Source: Methylorubrum rhodinum (lineage in GTDB: Bacteria; Pseudomonadota; Alphaproteobacteria; Rhizobiales; Beijerinckiaceae). Taken from it: 64,000 bases of DNA. Each line of letters opens with the position of its first letter. Position 1 is the first letter of the stretch. Location: NCBI RefSeq assembly GCF_014199935.1, contig NZ_JACHOP010000002.1, forward strand, positions 124,001 to 188,000. The letters are read 5' to 3'. Under the pieces are notes generated by a model. It made no database searches and was not told where the DNA came from. It saw only the letters and a program-made list of their open reading frames with translations. Position numbers and translations under genes: made by a program. Of this stretch, positions 61,040 to 64,000 are shown piece after piece.

Positions 61040-61390
61040 CCCTCTTAAAGAAAGAGAGATTCTAGACTCTCTGTTTTTTCTCTTGGACGTTGGATCGTGA
61101 TGCCGCAAGCGCGTCCACAGGCCCTCCCCACAGCGGCGGCGTTAATCGGCTCTTAACGGATTGCCTCTAATCTCCCGGATAGGCCAAGCTTGCCAGGAGC
61201 TTGTGCGACGGCGCACGTCCGCCTGCGGCCGACGGTCCCGGATTCTCCCATCGGGCCGATTTCGGCAAGGCGCTTCGGACGCCGTGTTGAGGGCGGAGTC
61301 GATAAGAACCCGCCCACTCCGGGACCGAGCGTTTCGAGAGCCGGCTTATCCCCATCCATCGACTCCCGCCGGGCGGGCTGGGGATGAAGG
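61040..61390. other. probable chromosomal replication origin (hemE-ppsR intergenic)
   Basis: The gap between divergent hemE and ppsR corresponds to the known origin site of Caulobacter and Rickettsia. An A+T-rich tract lies at 61045-61085 with an AGAGAG/CTCTCT repeat around TCTAGA. A CtrA box is at 61142-61156. Five GANTC (CcrM) sites lie within 61058-61365 (61058, 61065, 61241, 61296, 61361), more than expected. DnaA-box-like 9-mers are TTATCCCCA (61346-61354, one mismatch), TGGGGATGA (61379-61387, two mismatches) and two GTCCACA/CCCCACA cores at 61111-61132. Origin activity is inferred. Confidence 0.65.
61142..61156. promoter_or_regulatory. CtrA-type binding site in the origin region
   Basis: A perfect TTAA-N7-TTAA (61142-61145 and 61153-61156). 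CtrA bound at such sites silences origin firing in Caulobacter. The same box precedes eipA at 55-69. Confidence 0.65.
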
Positions 61391-61466
61391 GGCGGTTCGA
61401 AACCAGCAAGTCGTTCGAAACACTGAAACTTTCCGCGACTTCATCACTCTGCCAGCTCCCCTTGCC

Positions 61467-61579
61467 GTCATTCCGGGGCGCCGCAGGCGAACCCGGAACC
61501 CACCCGTGATGCGCGGCTTCACGGGGCGTCGCGGCCCGTCGTGGATCCCGGGTTCCGCCGCGCGGCCCCGGGATGACGG
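61467..61579. repeat. palindromic repeat, family C
   Basis: GTCATTCCGGGGCGCCGCAG to CGGCCCCGGGATGACGG with the internal CCACCCGTGATGCGCGGC block. It is close to the copy at 8440-8552 and lies at the ppsR side of the origin region. Confidence 0.75.
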
Positions 61580-61730
61580 TGGTGGGGTGCATCGGCAGGC
61601 TTCGAACCCGCACAAGGAGCCCCGTCGAAACCGTCCGGCTTCCCTGCGGGCGCGCGCGCCTCTAAGCATCGGCGAGGCGGGCGGCGTTCGCGCGGCCCTG
61701 ATGCGTCATCGAAAGCCGATCTTCTCAGCG

Positions 61731-62561
61731 ATGAGCCGCAGCTACTTCCATCTCCATCTCGTCTCGGATTCCACCGGCGAGACCCTGATCAATGTCGGGC
61801 GCGCCGCGGCCGTGCAGTACGAGGGCATCTCGGCCATCGAGCACGTCTATCCGCTGGTGCGCTCCGGGCCGCAGCTCGAACGGGTGATCTCCGAGATCAA
61901 GGCGGCGCCGGGCCTCGTGCTCTACACGCTGGTCGGCCACGAGCTGACCGAGCGGCTGGAGGAGGCCTGCCGCGAGACCGGCTCGCCGACGCTCAACGTG
62001 CTCCAGCCGGTCCACGCGCTGCTGCGCTCCTATCTCGGCGCGACCTCGACCGAGCGGCCCGGCGCCCAGCACATGCTCAACGCCGAGTATTTCAAGCGCA
62101 TCGACGCGATGAACTTCACCCTCGCCCACGACGACGGCAACCTGCCCGCCGACCTCGACGAGGCGGACGTGGTGCTGGTCGGCGTCAGCCGCACCTCGAA
62201 GACGCCGACCTCGATCTATCTGGCCAATCGCGGCCTCAAGACCGCCAACCTGCCGCTGGTGCCGTCGATGCCGCTGCCGCCGAGCTTCGACCGGGTGCGC
62301 AAGGCGCTGATCGTCGGCCTGATCGCCAGCCCCGAGCGCATCGTCCAGATCCGCCAGAACCGCCTGCTCAGCCTCAAGGCGGACGACAACTCGTCCTACG
62401 TCGATCGCGAGGCGGTGGCCGACGAGATCACCGCCTCGCGCCGGCTCTGCGCCAAGTACCGCTGGCCGACGATCGACGTGACCCGCCGCTCCATCGAGGA
62501 GACGGCCGCCGCGATCCTCGACCTCTACCGCGAGCACCGCCTGAAGTTCATCGCGACCTGA
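61731..62561 (+). CDS. ppsR: pyruvate, phosphate dikinase regulatory protein (DUF299 kinase/pyrophosphorylase)
   Basis: DUF299 proteins switch PPDK or PEP synthetase by ADP-dependent phosphorylation and Pi-dependent dephosphorylation. The 276-residue protein starts SYFHLHLVSDSTGETLINVG. The nucleotide loop is LVGVSRTSKTPTSIYLAN (about residues 147-164), and the C terminus has SSYVDREAVADEI and DVTRRSIEETAAAIL. ATG 61731 is the family start; ATG 61701 adds ten residues. It stands next to hemE across the origin, as in other alphaproteobacteria. Confidence 0.93.
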   Translation: MSRSYFHLHLVSDSTGETLINVGRAAAVQYEGISAIEHVYPLVRSGPQLERVISEIKAAPGLVLYTLVGHELTERLEEACRETGSPTLNVLQPVHALLRSYLGATSTERPGAQHMLNAEYFKRIDAMNFTLAHDDGNLPADLDEADVVLVGVSRTSKTPTSIYLANRGLKTANLPLVPSMPLPPSFDRVRKALIVGLIASPERIVQIRQNRLLSLKADDNSSYVDREAVADEITASRRLCAKYRWPTIDVTRRSIEETAAAILDLYREHRLKFIAT

Positions 62562-63697
62562 TGGCGGAGACGGAGGAGACGGATTTCGCAGCGGGCGAGC
62601 TGCGCGACGCCGTCCTGAACGGACGCGGCCGGTGCACCGATCTCAGCCTGTCCCATCGCGCGCGGGTGCCCCCGCCCGACCTGACGCTCGGCGCGGTCCA
62701 CGCGGAGCTGATGCGGGTCTATTTCGATCAGCCCGTCGTGCTCGGCACGAGCCTGTACGAACTGCCCGACGCGGAGGTCCTGGCCGAGGGCGTGGTCGTC
62801 CTCGACGGCGCGCTCCAGTATTGCAGCCAGCTCAACCTCTTCCCGGTCGACAGCGAGCCCCGCTTCCGGGCGCTCTCCGCGCGCCGCCCCGGCCTGCGGC
62901 GGGAGAGCGTGGCGGAGCCGGTCGTGCTGCTCACGGGGCCCGGCCATCACATGTACGGGCACTGGCTCGTCGATTTCCTGCCCAAGCTGTTCCTGCTCGA
63001 CCGGGCCGGACACGACATCGCCCGGTTGCGCTACCTCCTGCCCGCCGACACGCCGGACTTCGCCCGCACGTGGCTCGCGCTCCTCGGCATCGGGCCCGAC
63101 CGCATCCTCCCCTACGACAGGGAGCGGGATCGCCTCGCCTGCGCCCGGCTCCTCGTGCCGACGGGTTTGCGCTTCAACGGCCGCGCCGCGCCGCTGATGC
63201 GCGAGGCCGCCCGCTTCCTGCTCGACCGCCTCGCGCCCCGTCCGCGCTGGCGCCTCGGCCGTCGGCGGGTGGATCGGCCCGTGTCCCGCCGCCTGCTGAT
63301 CGCCCGCTCGGACAATGCCGTCACGCACAACCGCCGCACGCTCGTGGAGCGGGCGGACCTGGAGGCGCGGGCGAGCGCCCGCGGCTTCGAGGTGGTCCGG
63401 CCCGAGCGCCTGAGCGTGGCGGACCAGGTCGCCCTGTTCCGCTCCGCCGAAACCATCCTCGGCGAGTACGGCTCGGGCCTGCACGCTTCGCTCCTCGCGA
63501 ACCCCGGCGCGAGCGTCGTGGCGTTGCGCGACAACGGGCTCGATGCCGGCTTCCTGCAGACGTCCCTCGACCACGCGCTGGGCCATGCCAGCGGCTACGT
63601 CTTCGGCACGGCCCGCGATGCCGAGGGGTTCTTCTCGGTGCGCCCGCAGGATATCGATCTCGCCCTCGACTGGCTCGATCTGCGCGGGCCGCGCTGA
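62561..63697 (+). CDS. glycosyltransferase family 61 (DUF563) protein
   Basis: The 378-residue protein contains the GT61 signature HHMYGHWLVDFLPKLFLLDR (about residues 129-148), then RDNAVTHNRRTLVE-like basic sequence and the C-terminal ETILGEYGSGLHASLLANPG with VVALRD, as in DUF563/EGF-specific O-GlcNAc-transferase-like enzymes. The substrate is unknown, perhaps a surface glycan. Its ATG shares one base with the ppsR stop, so it is coupled to a metabolic regulator; it is an unusual guest between ppsR and maf. Confidence 0.85.
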   Translation: MAETEETDFAAGELRDAVLNGRGRCTDLSLSHRARVPPPDLTLGAVHAELMRVYFDQPVVLGTSLYELPDAEVLAEGVVVLDGALQYCSQLNLFPVDSEPRFRALSARRPGLRRESVAEPVVLLTGPGHHMYGHWLVDFLPKLFLLDRAGHDIARLRYLLPADTPDFARTWLALLGIGPDRILPYDRERDRLACARLLVPTGLRFNGRAAPLMREAARFLLDRLAPRPRWRLGRRRVDRPVSRRLLIARSDNAVTHNRRTLVERADLEARASARGFEVVRPERLSVADQVALFRSAETILGEYGSGLHASLLANPGASVVALRDNGLDAGFLQTSLDHALGHASGYVFGTARDAEGFFSVRPQDIDLALDWLDLRGPR

Positions 63698-63709
63698 AGG
63701 ACCACCCGC

Positions 63710-64000
63710 TTGACGGCCTCTTCTCCCTGGCGCCCCGCGGACCCTCTGATCCTCGCCTCGGGCAGCCGCACCCGGCGCGATCTCCTGACGGGCGCGGGCC
63801 TGCCGGTCACGGCTCTGCCGGCGGCCATCGACGAGCGGGCGGTGGAGGCGCAAGCCGGGGGCCTTCCGCCCGCGGCGCTGGCGCTCCACCTCGCCCGCGC
63901 CAAGGCCCGGGAGGTCGCGGCGCGCCATCCCGGCCGGGTCGTGGTCGGGGCCGATCAGGTGCTCGAAGTCGACGGCAGCGTCCTGCACAAGCCCGCCGAC
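63710..64000 (+). CDS. maf: Maf-family nucleotide pyrophosphatase (5' part, runs off the window)
   Basis: The first 97 codons of a Maf/YceF/YhdE protein that hydrolyses non-canonical or selected NTPs. PLILASGSRTRRDLL is the family opening (usually SxSPRRxELL), followed by IDERAVEAQAG, LALHLARAKAREVAARHPG and VVVGADQVLEVDG with the conserved GADQ. The only start is TTG 63710, with AAGGA eight bases upstream. The gene continues beyond the window. Confidence 0.9.
   Translation, partial: MTASSPWRPADPLILASGSRTRRDLLTGAGLPVTALPAAIDERAVEAQAGGLPPAALALHLARAKAREVAARHPGRVVVGADQVLEVDGSVLHKPAD

Noticed and set aside
61385..61405. tRNA T-arm-like GGTTCGAAACC in the origin gap
   Set aside because: No acceptor, D-arm or anticodon arm fits around it.

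Overview
The window is high-GC DNA from an alphaproteobacterium, most likely the family Methylobacteriaceae (Methylobacterium/Methylorubrum). This rests on the alphaproteobacterial gene content (EipA, TIGR02302, PduO adenosyltransferase-etfBA-hbd, HemJ, HisZ, MetX/MetW), CtrA-type and EcfG-type promoter motifs, and dense families of palindromic intergenic repeats. It is an inference from gene content, not from an rRNA.

Layout. 0-13 kb: envelope genes (eipA with a CtrA box, a membrane-anchored coiled coil, lptM), lysA, the large TIGR02302 protein, a PagL-like lipid A deacylase, cobalamin adenosyltransferase, etfBA and 3-hydroxybutyryl-CoA dehydrogenase. 12.5-17 kb (minus): upp, glgX, otsA. 17-20 kb: four small membrane/amphipathic proteins behind an EcfG-like promoter. 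20-31 kb: 5-oxoprolinase subunits, UV endonuclease, a decayed short-chain dehydrogenase split by a MITE-like element, dut, DUF429, NUDIX, carbonic anhydrase, a DUF4142 protein with a textbook EcfG promoter, an acyltransferase and a universal stress protein. 32-43 kb: bfd-bfr, exported msrB-msrA, metX-metW, plsC, ggt, quinone reductase, and UDG-pyrF-DUF1330. 43-54 kb: RTX protein, AI-2E-type permease, moaE, a doubled gamma-carbonic-anhydrase-like protein, an isoaspartyl-methyltransferase-like gene, DsbA-like, and a giant acyltransferase/acyl-ACP synthetase with a divergent TetR and two operator-like palindromes. 55-64 kb: HAD phosphatase, hisZ-hisG, a low-GC patch with a nuclease-like ORF facing an RNA-like unit, LprI-like, hemJ, hemE, the probable chromosomal origin, ppsR, a GT61 glycosyltransferase and the start of maf.

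Two regulatory themes join the window. CtrA-type TTAA-N7-TTAA boxes lie upstream of eipA and inside the hemE-ppsR gap. That gap also holds clustered GANTC sites, DnaA-box-like 9-mers and an A+T-rich tract, matching the hemE-side origin of Caulobacter and Rickettsia. Separately, GGAAC-N16/17-CGTT promoters of the EcfG general-stress sigma factor precede several small envelope or secreted proteins. No tRNA, rRNA, CRISPR array or intact transposase was seen. The intergenic spaces are filled by at least four palindromic repeat families.
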